DNA of 9,219 nucleotides from an uncultured Erysipelotrichaceae bacterium (GCA_902795905.1 CADBMY010000304.1:1-9219), one strand, 5' to 3'. Positions 1 to 5,653 are shown, counted from the stretch's first letter. Made by a program: numbers and translations. The notes: a model not told the origin generated them from the letters alone.

Positions 1-282
1 AGGCGCATACGTATTCGTATAGGCCTGAAAGTAGGCAATATATTCATCTTCGGGATCTCTGCGGGCATGCGTGTACGGGATCTCTTCGGGATCGGGAAGC
101 ACGCCTGTATATCTGTAGGCAAAGTCACCGCTTCCGCCCGCGCAGAAAATACACCCGCCGTAACCGATCCTGCCGTCACGGTTGGGGCATGTCATCCCGG
201 CATCCAGCGGTATGCGGAAGATCCGGTGTCCGTATTTCTGTCGGCAGTAGGAAGAAAAACTGAGATAGCGAAGATCTGTCAT
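1..282 (-). CDS. YhcC/TIGR01212-family radical SAM protein, N-terminal part
   Basis: This is the first 94 codons of a minus-strand gene that runs off the left edge. I translated it from the sequence. After a short aromatic start (MTDLRYLSFSSYCRQKYGH) comes the hallmark LDAG-x-TCPNRDG-x-x-GYGGCIFC. Its cysteines at residues 32, 44 and 47 give a C-x11-C-x2-C [4Fe-4S]/SAM motif instead of the usual CxxxCxxC. This is followed by GSGDFA and, near the edge, YIAYFQAYTNTYAP. All of these are typical of the YhcC/TIGR01212 radical SAM family, whose substrate is not established as far as I know. The ATG at 282 is chosen because family members begin a few residues before this motif. No good Shine-Dalgarno precedes it, only GGTGGT directly against the ATG, so the start or mode of initiation is uncertain. 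The gene lies just downstream of the permease terminator. Confidence 0.88.
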   Translation of the reverse strand, partial: MTDLRYLSFSSYCRQKYGHRIFRIPLDAGMTCPNRDGRIGYGGCIFCAGGSGDFAYRYTGVLPDPEEIPYTHARRDPEDEYIAYFQAYTNTYAP

Positions 283-305
283 ACCACCATTGTCGCACAC
301 TTGCA

Positions 306-338
306 CAAAATAAAAAACCGCACCGGGAACCGGTACGG
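306..338 (-). terminator. Intrinsic terminator of the uracil permease gene
   Basis: Read on the minus strand, arms CCGTACCGG and CCGGTGCGG flank a TTC loop (9 pairs, one G-U wobble). Six T residues follow (312-317), then ATTTT. It begins 10 nt after the permease stop codon and lies before the radical SAM start, so it should separate the two transcripts. Confidence 0.88.
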
Positions 339-347
339 TAAGACAGA

Positions 348-1919
348 TCAGTCTTTCTTGTTGGAATCCTCAAAGTTTACGTCGCCGAGTCTTTCGACCA
401 TCTCACTGACGCCGTCCTGGAAATCATCTTCCTTTTCCTTTTCAGGATCACGGTTGATATCATCGAATTCGACATCGCCAAGCTTGTCTACGGATTCGCT
501 GACACCATCCTGGTAGTCATCTTCACCGGTCCCCATCGTACCGCGGTTGACAACGAGGTTGGTCAGGATACCTGCCACAAGTGCTGTAGCCAGGCTTGTC
601 ATTGTCAGCAGTGCAGAGCCTGTTACAGGATTGGAACCGAAGTTCAGAGTCAGACCGCCGATACCTGTAACCAGGATCGCCGAGACAACGAACAGGTTCT
701 TGTTGTTTCCAAGATCCACACGCTTGAGCATCTGCAGACCGGAGACAGCGATGAAACCGTATAATGCGACACAGGCACCGCCCATGACACACTTCGGGAT
801 CGAATTGATGATCACGACAAACGGTGTGAAGAAGGACAGTAACATACAGCCTACACCTGCTGTCAGGATCGTGGAGACACTGGCATTTCCGGTGATCGCA
901 ACACAGCCGATCGATTCACCGTATGTCGTGTTGGCAGCACCGCCGAAGAAACCGCCGACGATGGATCCGATACCATCACCCAGCAGTGTATTGTCAAGTC
1001 CGGGATCGGTGATCAGGTCTCTGTTGATGATGGCACCGAGGTTCTTGTGGTCAGCGATATGCTGAGCAAGTTCAACAACAGCGATCGGTACAAAGGTCAT
1101 TGCGATATTGCCAAGAGCTGCGCCGTCAATCGCAAGCAGTCCCTCAGGATGCTGTGTCAGAGCCTGAATAAATGTAAACTTGGGAACCGAAACGATCGAT
1201 GTAAGACCGAACGGTACGAAGGCATTCGCAAACGGTGTAAAGTCCATCAGCTGGAGAGCTTCGGAACCTGTCGCTCTGCCGATCAGTGTCAGGATCAGGG
1301 CGATGATATAACCAATGCCGACACCGACGATAAACGGAATCAGCTTCACTCTTCTGGAGCCGTGTACAGACGCATAGACGATCGCCAGGAAGGTAATGAA
1401 ACCAATCAGGATCGTTAACAGGCTGTAACCGCCGCCGCCGTTTCCGGACATCCAGCCGGTTGCGGTACCGGAGAGTGAAAGTCCGATCAGTGTAACAATG
1501 GGACCGATGATGACAGCAGGCATCATCTTGTTTACCCAGGCACTGCCGACGGCACGGATGATCATGGCGATCACCACATAGACGAGACCGGCAAACAGGA
1601 TACCGAGAATAACACCCCAGTAGCCGTAGTTCATGCCGATGATCGCTGCATAGGCACCCAGGAATGTAAACGAAGAACCGAGGAATACCGGGCTCTTGCG
1701 CTTTGAGAAGAAAATATATACGATCGAGCCGATACCGGCACCGAACAGTGCTGCCGCGGGGTCAAATGTCAGTGTTGTCACCCCATCGCTGAACGTGTAA
1801 CTGGACATCAATATCGGTACCAGAAGTGTCGCCGCCATGATGGCGATCATCTGCTGGAACGCAAAGACAAGATTCTGTTTTAATTCAGGCTTGTCATTAA
1901 TGTCATAGATCAGTTTCAT
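348..1919 (-). CDS. uraA: NCS2-family uracil/xanthine permease with duplicated acidic C-terminal tail
   Basis: A proton-coupled nucleobase importer of the inner membrane (UraA/PyrP/xanthine permease family), 523 aa. Many hydrophobic segments run from about residue 15 to 458. The substrate-site motif NTTYGESIG (residues 330-338; E335 corresponds to the second substrate-contacting Glu of UraA) and the preceding PGL-TLLGDG-GGFFGG region are clear. The first substrate Glu, normally in A-E-H-I-G, is Gln here (VELAQHIAD, Q286). The soluble tail (466-523) contains two copies of an acidic EDD-[YF]-QDGVSE-x-V-x-x-LGDV motif with a 31-residue period, which makes the protein longer than the roughly 430 aa of UraA. 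The start at 1919 is preferred over an in-frame ATG at 1952 because AGAGGAGG lies 8 nt upstream. Its own promoter and an apparent PyrR attenuator precede it, pointing to uracil as the substrate. The exact nucleobase is inferred. Confidence 0.9.
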   Translation of the reverse strand: MKLIYDINDKPELKQNLVFAFQQMIAIMAATLLVPILMSSYTFSDGVTTLTFDPAAALFGAGIGSIVYIFFSKRKSPVFLGSSFTFLGAYAAIIGMNYGYWGVILGILFAGLVYVVIAMIIRAVGSAWVNKMMPAVIIGPIVTLIGLSLSGTATGWMSGNGGGGYSLLTILIGFITFLAIVYASVHGSRRVKLIPFIVGVGIGYIIALILTLIGRATGSEALQLMDFTPFANAFVPFGLTSIVSVPKFTFIQALTQHPEGLLAIDGAALGNIAMTFVPIAVVELAQHIADHKNLGAIINRDLITDPGLDNTLLGDGIGSIVGGFFGGAANTTYGESIGCVAITGNASVSTILTAGVGCMLLSFFTPFVVIINSIPKCVMGGACVALYGFIAVSGLQMLKRVDLGNNKNLFVVSAILVTGIGGLTLNFGSNPVTGSALLTMTSLATALVAGILTNLVVNRGTMGTGEDDYQDGVSESVDKLGDVEFDDINRDPEKEKEDDFQDGVSEMVERLGDVNFEDSNKKD

Positions 1920-1927
1920 GAATCCAT

Positions 1928-1935
1928 CCTCCTCT
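1928..1935 (-). promoter_or_regulatory. Shine-Dalgarno deciding the permease start
   Basis: AGAGGAGG on the minus strand, 8 nt upstream of the ATG at 1919. It lies inside the longer open frame that begins at 1952, which argues that the 11 extra N-terminal codons are not translated. It also lies beyond the leader terminator, so the permease is translated only if the transcript reads through. Confidence 0.8.
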
Positions 1936-1945
1936 TGATCTGCAG

Positions 1946-1976
1946 AAAACAATAGGCCTTATCCGAAGATAAGGCC
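1946..1976 (-). terminator. Leader terminator (attenuator) upstream of the uracil permease
   Basis: On the minus-strand RNA, GGCCUUAUC and GAUAAGGCC form a perfect 9-bp stem capped by a UUCG tetraloop. The stem is followed by UAUUGUUUU. It sits in the 5' untranslated region, between the promoter at 2070-2097 and the ribosome site, where an attenuator is expected. The imperfect U-tract suggests moderate strength. Confidence 0.72.
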
Positions 1977-2016
1977 CATGTACAGTATCAGGATAGAGTA
2001 AACATATCCACGCTGA

Positions 2017-2053
2017 CATCTTGCCAATATCTCCGTATTGGACTTAAAGAATG
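2017..2053 (-). promoter_or_regulatory. Predicted PyrR-binding anti-antiterminator hairpin
   Basis: On the minus-strand RNA a 6-bp upper stem (CCAAUA/UAUUGG) presents the hexaloop CGGAGA, which fits the CNGNGA loop of known PyrR targets. Below it lie an asymmetric internal bulge (UAAGU against C) and a lower stem (CAUUCUU/AAGAUG with one bulged U). This upper-stem, bulge and lower-stem layout is that of PyrR binding loops, although the pairs flanking the loop (A-U) differ from the usual C-G. The 3' part GAUAUUGGC could instead pair with GCCUUAUC of the downstream terminator, as an antiterminator would. PyrR is encoded about 0.5 kb upstream on the same strand. Confidence 0.68.
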
Positions 2054-2069
2054 CGTGCAGTTCCAAGTC

Positions 2070-2097
2070 ATTATATCCCAAGTCAGTTATTTGTCAA
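2070..2097 (-). promoter_or_regulatory. Consensus promoter of the uracil permease
   Basis: On the minus strand, TTGACA (2092-2097) and TATAAT (2070-2075) are separated by 16 bp. Both hexamers are perfect matches to the vegetative sigma consensus. The -35 lies inside the last codons of the DUF523 gene. Transcription would begin near 2063, giving a leader of about 140 nt that holds the PyrR-like hairpin and the terminator. Confidence 0.82.
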
Positions 2098-2533
2098 TCT
2101 GCTGTCTGAACTCCTCAAACTCCGTATCCGCATATACACGGATACCATTCTGTATAAACAGACGTGAAGTCATCCCCAGTCCGTCGATCACCGCAGAGGT
2201 AAATGTACCGTCATAGATCTTCCCTTTCCCGCAGGAAGGACTCTTCTGCTTGAACAGCGCATATTCGACACCGTTCATCTTTGCAATCTGCAGAGCCATC
2301 TCGGCACCGCGGCGGTAATTCTCCGTCACATCTTTCCCCTGGTTGGAGAAGACCTTGTCACCGCTGATCTCCGAAGGATCTCTCGGGGTCGAGAGACCTC
2401 CCATCTGTTCGGGACAGACAGGAATGATCGTGTGTTTTCCCTTTAATTCTTCAATCTCTTTGATATAGCAGTTCTTGCCGTCATAGCGGCAGTTACAGCC
2501 AAGCAGGCAGGCACTGACAACGATCTTAGTCAT
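2087..2533 (-). CDS. DUF523 / TudS-like Fe-S protein (possible thiouracil desulfidase)
   Basis: A 148-aa single-domain DUF523 protein. The family signatures are all present in order: SACLLG-x-x-CRYDG (residues 7-19), PVCPEQMGGL-x-PR-x-P-x-EI (38-56), and K-x-SPSCG (97-102). The invariant cysteines C9, C40 and C101 are the expected ligands of a [4Fe-4S] cluster. Characterised DUF523 members (TudS) remove sulfur from 2-thiouracil to give uracil; that is family knowledge, not proven for this protein. The start ATG overlaps the end of pyrR by 8 nt (ATGACTAA), with GGAG about 10 nt upstream, so translation is probably coupled. The position between pyrR and a uracil permease fits a role in pyrimidine salvage or in disposing of thiolated uracil. 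Extra cysteines C13, C15 and C22 are also present. Confidence 0.85.
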   Translation of the reverse strand: MTKIVVSACLLGCNCRYDGKNCYIKEIEELKGKHTIIPVCPEQMGGLSTPRDPSEISGDKVFSNQGKDVTENYRRGAEMALQIAKMNGVEYALFKQKSPSCGKGKIYDGTFTSAVIDGLGMTSRLFIQNGIRVYADTEFEEFRQQIDK

Positions 2534-3089
2534 GAGTCACTTTCTCCAGCAGTTCTACATTGGTCTTTCCGTCAGTCTCTTCAAGATTGACCGCGATCAC
2601 TTCGGAAGAAGATGTTGGAACATTCTTGCCGATATAATCGGGACGGATCGGCAGTTCACGGTGTCCGCGGTCCACCAGGATCGCCAGCGATACCTTGGCC
2701 GGTCTGCCAAGATCAAACAGGGCATCGATCGCCGCTCTGACCGTTCTGCCCGTATAGAGAACATCATCGACAAGGATGACACAGCGTCCGTCGATCTCCA
2801 CCGGCAGATCATCCTTTGTGACCTTCGGATTATCATAGACCTTCTCCAGATCATCACGGTAGTACATGACATCCAGCTCGGCCATCGGTATTTCAACGCC
2901 TGTATGCCTGCGGATATTATCGCGGATAATACGGGCAAGAGGACCTCCCCTTGTCTTGATGCCGATCAGGACGACATCTTCGAGGCTGGCATTCTTTTCG
3001 ATGATCTCATAGGAAATACGCATCAGTGCTCTCTGCACTGCCTGCTCATCCATCAGTACTACTTTTGTGATCAGTTCTGTCTTTGTCAT
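2526..3089 (-). CDS. pyrR: PyrR bifunctional pyrimidine regulator / uracil phosphoribosyltransferase
   Basis: 187 aa, close to the usual 180. PyrR binds specific hairpins in pyrimidine mRNAs when UMP is high and promotes termination; it also has weak UPRT activity. Seen here: L-DEQA-x-x-RAL-x-RI near the N-terminus, GIKTRG (43-48), LDVMYYRDDL (72-81), the PRPP loop VILVDDVLYTGRT (104-116), and the PyrR-specific LVDRGHRELPIR-x-DYIGKN-x-PTS (138-160), which separates it from other phosphoribosyltransferases. The start at 3089 is supported by AGGGAG about 6 nt upstream. A TTGACG-N16-TAAAAT promoter would start transcription almost at the ribosome site, so I see no attenuator in front of pyrR itself. 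The downstream DUF523 gene overlaps it by 8 nt. A target hairpin is visible before the downstream permease. Confidence 0.96.
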   Translation of the reverse strand: MTKTELITKVVLMDEQAVQRALMRISYEIIEKNASLEDVVLIGIKTRGGPLARIIRDNIRRHTGVEIPMAELDVMYYRDDLEKVYDNPKVTKDDLPVEIDGRCVILVDDVLYTGRTVRAAIDALFDLGRPAKVSLAILVDRGHRELPIRPDYIGKNVPTSSSEVIAVNLEETDGKTNVELLEKVTHD

Positions 3090-3095
3090 GGCGGT

Positions 3096-3101
3096 CTCCC
3101 T
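3096..3101 (-). promoter_or_regulatory. Shine-Dalgarno of pyrR
   Basis: AGGGAG on the minus strand, 6 nt before the ATG at 3089. With the -10 element at 3108-3113, the ribosome site would lie at or just after the transcription start, giving a very short leader. Confidence 0.65.
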
Positions 3102-3107
3102 GCCTCA

Positions 3108-3135
3108 ATTTTACTAAAAATGACCCTGCCGTCAA
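3108..3135 (-). promoter_or_regulatory. Promoter of pyrR
   Basis: On the minus strand, TTGACG (3130-3135) and TAAAAT (3108-3113) are 16 bp apart, each one mismatch from consensus. The predicted start is near 3101. The -35 lies close to the upp promoter region on the other strand, so the two divergent promoters may compete for polymerase. Confidence 0.65.
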
Positions 3136-3142
3136 TTGAATC

Positions 3143-3159
3143 GTGATAATATATATCAC
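3143..3159. promoter_or_regulatory. Inverted repeat over the upp -10 region, possible operator
   Basis: GTGATA and TATCAC form perfect 6-bp arms around ATATA. The element contains an extended -10-like TGATAATAT (plus strand) and lies 17 nt before the upp ATG. A convincing -35 for upp is not visible. It could be an operator for a dimeric regulator, or simply an AT-rich -10 with chance symmetry. Confidence 0.4.
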
Positions 3160-3176
3160 AGTGAAGGAGAGTAACT

Positions 3177-3851
3177 ATGGAAAGCTTTGAGAAGAACCTG
3201 ACTACCTTCGATGACCATCCCCTGGTGGCTCATAAGATCACCAAACTCAGAGATCTGAATACCGGATCCAAGGAGTTTGCGGAGATCATTACGGAACTGA
3301 CGATCATCATGGGATATGAAGCTCTGAAAGACCTGAAGACCGAAGATGTGGAGATCGATGCACCGCTGATCACGATGAAATCACCGCTGCTGGCGGAAAC
3401 GATCACGATCGTTCCGATCCTGCGTGCAGGTCTCGGCATGGTGGACGGTCTGCGTACGTTACTGCCTACCGCCTGTGTCGGTCATGTCGGTCTCTACCGT
3501 GACCAGCAGACCCTGCAGCCTGTAAAGTACTACTTCAAGATGCCCGAAAACATGGAACAGTATCCGGCTGTGATCGTCGATCCTGCTCTGGCTACCGGCG
3601 GCTCTATCGATGCCACCATCGGCTTCCTGAAAGAGGCCGGGTATACACGGATCAAGGTCATGTCCATCTTCGCTTCCGATGTCGGTGTAAAACTGCTGTA
3701 TGAGCATCATCCCGATGTCCATATCTACGCTGCCAAGTATATTCCGGAAGGTCTGAACAAAGACGGCTTTATCATCAAGGCTGCCGGTGATATCGGCGAC
3801 CGTATCAACGGTACCTACGGATACAAGGGAGCCCGTCAGGCGAAAAAGTAA
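3177..3851 (+). CDS. upp: Uracil phosphoribosyltransferase (UPRT)
   Basis: Converts uracil and PRPP to UMP in the cytoplasm, the main bacterial uracil salvage step. 224 aa against the usual 208-210; the extra length is about 8 residues at the N-terminus and a basic GYKGARQAKK tail. Family marks are DHPLVAHKITKLRD-x-NTG (13-30), PILRAGLGMVDG (80-91), VGHVGLYRD (101-109), the PRPP loop VDPALATGGS (134-143), and a C-terminal uracil-site segment GFIIKAAGDIGDR (197-209). That last segment is unusual, because most UPRTs have YIVPGLGDAGDR, so PGL is replaced by KAA. AAGGAGA sits about 7 nt before the ATG. The gene diverges from pyrR and is monocistronic, ending at a terminator shared with the convergent gene. 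Salvage of uracil brought in by the nearby permease is the obvious role. Confidence 0.94.
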   Translation: MESFEKNLTTFDDHPLVAHKITKLRDLNTGSKEFAEIITELTIIMGYEALKDLKTEDVEIDAPLITMKSPLLAETITIVPILRAGLGMVDGLRTLLPTACVGHVGLYRDQQTLQPVKYYFKMPENMEQYPAVIVDPALATGGSIDATIGFLKEAGYTRIKVMSIFASDVGVKLLYEHHPDVHIYAAKYIPEGLNKDGFIIKAAGDIGDRINGTYGYKGARQAKK

Positions 3852-3857
3852 GTATAT

Positions 3858-3889
3858 AAAAACTCTGAGGATCAGTCCCAGAGTTTTTT
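3858..3889. terminator. Bidirectional terminator between upp and the kinase/reductase gene
   Basis: AAAACTCTG and CAGAGTTTT arms surround a short inner segment in which GG/CC can also pair. Six T residues follow on the plus strand and five on the minus strand, so the hairpin can stop both convergent transcripts. It begins 6 nt after the upp stop. Confidence 0.85.
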
Positions 3890-3893
3890 CATG

Positions 3894-5030
3894 TTATTCG
3901 CCGAACATCTCCGCAGCCTGTTCAAGCAGGTCACGGATCTGCAGGTGCTGAGGACACTGGGCTTCACAGGCACCGCACTTGATACATGCGGAAGCCTTGC
4001 CATGGTCACCTCTGGTAGCCATGTTATAACTGCCCTGTGCTCTCTCCTTGTTCTGGAAGACAAGATTTGTATTCATTGCCGAGAAGATACTCGGAATGTT
4101 GATCTGCATCGGGCATCCTGCTACGCAGTACCGGCATCCCGTACACGGGATCGAAGGAATACTGGCCAGAGCGTCCTGTGCCTTTTTCACGGTATCTGCT
4201 TCAGCTTCGCTCAGAGGCTTGAAATCCTTCATATAGGACAGATTATCTTCCATCTGCGCAAGATTGCTCATACCGCTGAGAACGACCATGATACCGGGCT
4301 TGGATGCAACAAAGCGAATCGCCCAGGAAGCCGGGGAAGCATGCGGATCTGCCTGATCAAAGATCTCTTTTACAGGTGCCGGAGGATTCGCAAGCATACC
4401 GCCTTTTACCGGTTCCATGACAACGACCGGCTTGTTGTGCTTACGGCATACCTCATAGCAGAGTCTGGACTGTACGGAGTTGCTCTCCCAGTCCGCATAG
4501 TTGATCTGCAGCTGGACAAATTCCGCTTCCGGATGTGCTGTCAGGACTTCATCGAGCATCTCTGCCGTATCATGGAAAGAGAAGCCGACATGCTTGATCA
4601 GTCCCTTTGCCTTCTGTTCCTGTGCAAAGCCCCAGATATCCCAGTTATTGTACTTATCGATATTACCCTTGCCGATGGCATGAAGCAGATAGAAGTCAAA
4701 GTACTGCGCACCTGTACGCTCCAGGCTGGTATAGAATTCCTGCTTGGCTGTTTCCTCGGTCAGACCGGGCATACCTGCATTCAGCTTGGTAGCCAGATAG
4801 TAAGACTCTCTGGGATAGCGTTCTACCAGAGCCTGACGGCATGCGTCTTCAGAGCCTTCATAGACAAACGCTGTATCAAAGTACTTCATACCGGCAGCGA
4901 GGAAAGCATCTACCATCTGTTTTGTCTGTTCTACATCGATTGTTTTGCCGTCTTCGAGTCTGGGAAGACGCATAAGGCCGAATCCCAGTTTAGGGAGTGT
5001 TGTGACAAATTCTTCTGTCAGCTGAGTCAT
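3894..5030 (-). CDS. Aldo/keto reductase with two C-terminal [4Fe-4S] motifs, from internal start
   Basis: 378 aa from the internal ATG at 5030, full length for this family of ferredoxin-like aldo/keto reductases. The barrel starts at LPKLGFGLMRLP (12-23). The catalytic tetrad is visible as D52 (FDTA), Y57 (VYEGSE), K82 (ATKL) and H117 (LLHA). After the barrel come two ferredoxin-type motifs, CTGCRYCVAGCP (C296, C299, C302, C306) and CIKCGACEAQCP (C349, C352, C355, C359), for two [4Fe-4S] clusters. It presumably reduces a carbonyl or similar substrate with NAD(P)H or cluster-delivered electrons; the substrate is unknown. AAGGAGG 9 nt upstream supports separate initiation. The same codons are also the C-terminal part of the 585-aa ORF, so both a fusion and a free enzyme could be made. 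Confidence 0.72.
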   Translation of the reverse strand: MTQLTEEFVTTLPKLGFGLMRLPRLEDGKTIDVEQTKQMVDAFLAAGMKYFDTAFVYEGSEDACRQALVERYPRESYYLATKLNAGMPGLTEETAKQEFYTSLERTGAQYFDFYLLHAIGKGNIDKYNNWDIWGFAQEQKAKGLIKHVGFSFHDTAEMLDEVLTAHPEAEFVQLQINYADWESNSVQSRLCYEVCRKHNKPVVVMEPVKGGMLANPPAPVKEIFDQADPHASPASWAIRFVASKPGIMVVLSGMSNLAQMEDNLSYMKDFKPLSEAEADTVKKAQDALASIPSIPCTGCRYCVAGCPMQINIPSIFSAMNTNLVFQNKERAQGSYNMATRGDHGKASACIKCGACEAQCPQHLQIRDLLEQAAEMFGE

Positions 5031-5651
5031 TTCCAATGTCCTCCTTTTTTCTGCGGATCCCTCCAAAGATCCGTTGATGATCATGATATGATCACATCTG
5101 TTCCTGACGTCCAGATCCCGGAAGTATTTCTCTTCCAGCGGGATCCAGCGCTGTATGAACATCTGCAGCACCTCTTCCCCGTTGCGTCTGCGTATCCTTT
5201 CCAGCTGTTCTGCCGGATCGATATCCAGAAAGACCGTCAGGTCGTAATACGGTGTCAGTTCCGGACGCATACTGTAGGATCCCTCGATTACCGTAATGTC
5301 TGTCCTGTTGACATGTACAGCTTTGCCAAGGGTAAATCCCTTATGCTCAAACAGATGGTATGTCAGCCCTTCCGGGTCATCGAGATGTTCCAGGACTTCT
5401 GCCGTGAAACGTTCCCGGTCGACATTCCCGCCCGGTTCCGCATACCGCTCCGGTGTACGCTGATGCGCCTGCAGATAAAAATCATCCATGTGGAACAGTC
5501 TTGCGTGATACTGTTCAGCCAGCCAGGCACCAAGCGTAGACTTGCCGGCACCGCAGCGACCGTCTATCGCAATCACTGCTTTTCCTTTGCGATGATATAT
5601 CTCCTGAACCTTCCCGCACAGCTGCTCCGGTGTGATCATTGCCATGCTCAT
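3894..5651 (-). CDS. Fused uridine-kinase-like P-loop domain and Fe-S aldo/keto reductase (single 585-aa ORF)
   Basis: Residues 1-207 form a P-loop kinase of the uridine kinase-like group. It has Walker A GRCGAGKST (31-39), the FHMDDFYL segment (53-60), RT-x-ER-x-AEPGGNVDRERF (65-82), VIEGSYSM (121-128), an LDID Walker B-like stretch, and RIRRRNG-x-E followed by WIPLEEKYF. That domain alone has the size and C-terminus (CDHIMIING) of free-standing members. After a 13-residue linker, residues 208-585 form a complete aldo/keto reductase. No stop codon separates them, which is unusual. An internal ribosome site and ATG lie at the junction (see the separate entry), and an A6 run at 5045-5050 would, with one base fewer, end the kinase at a TGA overlapping that ATG. 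The N-terminus is ambiguous (ATGs at 5651, 5645 and 5639); there is no Shine-Dalgarno, and TATAAT lies 2 nt upstream of the first ATG, so 5645 may be the true, leaderless start. Confidence 0.75.
   Translation of the reverse strand: MSMAMITPEQLCGKVQEIYHRKGKAVIAIDGRCGAGKSTLGAWLAEQYHARLFHMDDFYLQAHQRTPERYAEPGGNVDRERFTAEVLEHLDDPEGLTYHLFEHKGFTLGKAVHVNRTDITVIEGSYSMRPELTPYYDLTVFLDIDPAEQLERIRRRNGEEVLQMFIQRWIPLEEKYFRDLDVRNRCDHIMIINGSLEGSAEKRRTLEMTQLTEEFVTTLPKLGFGLMRLPRLEDGKTIDVEQTKQMVDAFLAAGMKYFDTAFVYEGSEDACRQALVERYPRESYYLATKLNAGMPGLTEETAKQEFYTSLERTGAQYFDFYLLHAIGKGNIDKYNNWDIWGFAQEQKAKGLIKHVGFSFHDTAEMLDEVLTAHPEAEFVQLQINYADWESNSVQSRLCYEVCRKHNKPVVVMEPVKGGMLANPPAPVKEIFDQADPHASPASWAIRFVASKPGIMVVLSGMSNLAQMEDNLSYMKDFKPLSEAEADTVKKAQDALASIPSIPCTGCRYCVAGCPMQINIPSIFSAMNTNLVFQNKERAQGSYNMATRGDHGKASACIKCGACEAQCPQHLQIRDLLEQAAEMFGE
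5040..5046 (-). promoter_or_regulatory. Internal Shine-Dalgarno for the aldo/keto reductase
   Basis: AAGGAGG on the minus strand, 9 nt before the ATG at 5030. It is embedded in coding sequence (linker residues KRRT). It is among the strongest ribosome sites in the window, whereas the upstream start of the same ORF has none. Confidence 0.78.
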
Positions 5652-5653
5652 TA

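Noticed and set aside
67..516. 149-aa plus-strand open frame with repeated SLSTxSLTPSW
   Set aside because: The repeat is the antisense image of the duplicated permease tail, and the frame spans a terminator and the start of the radical SAM gene.
547..1418. Plus-strand open frames of 172 and 123 aa opposite the permease
   Set aside because: Low-complexity translations opposite a well-supported membrane protein, with no start signals.
1919..1952. Longer permease N-terminus starting at 1952
   Set aside because: The Shine-Dalgarno lies inside these extra codons, the ATG at 1952 has none, and the extra codons run into the leader terminator.
2532..3146. 204-aa plus-strand open frame opposite pyrR
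   Set aside because: Antisense shadow of a clearly recognised PyrR with no ribosome site or domain.
5040..5052. Programmed -1 frameshift of the dnaX type at the A6 run
   Set aside because: The reading frame over the run is GAA-AAA-AGG, which does not fit the X-XXY-YYZ slippery pattern. Simple homopolymer slippage or an indel explains the junction better.
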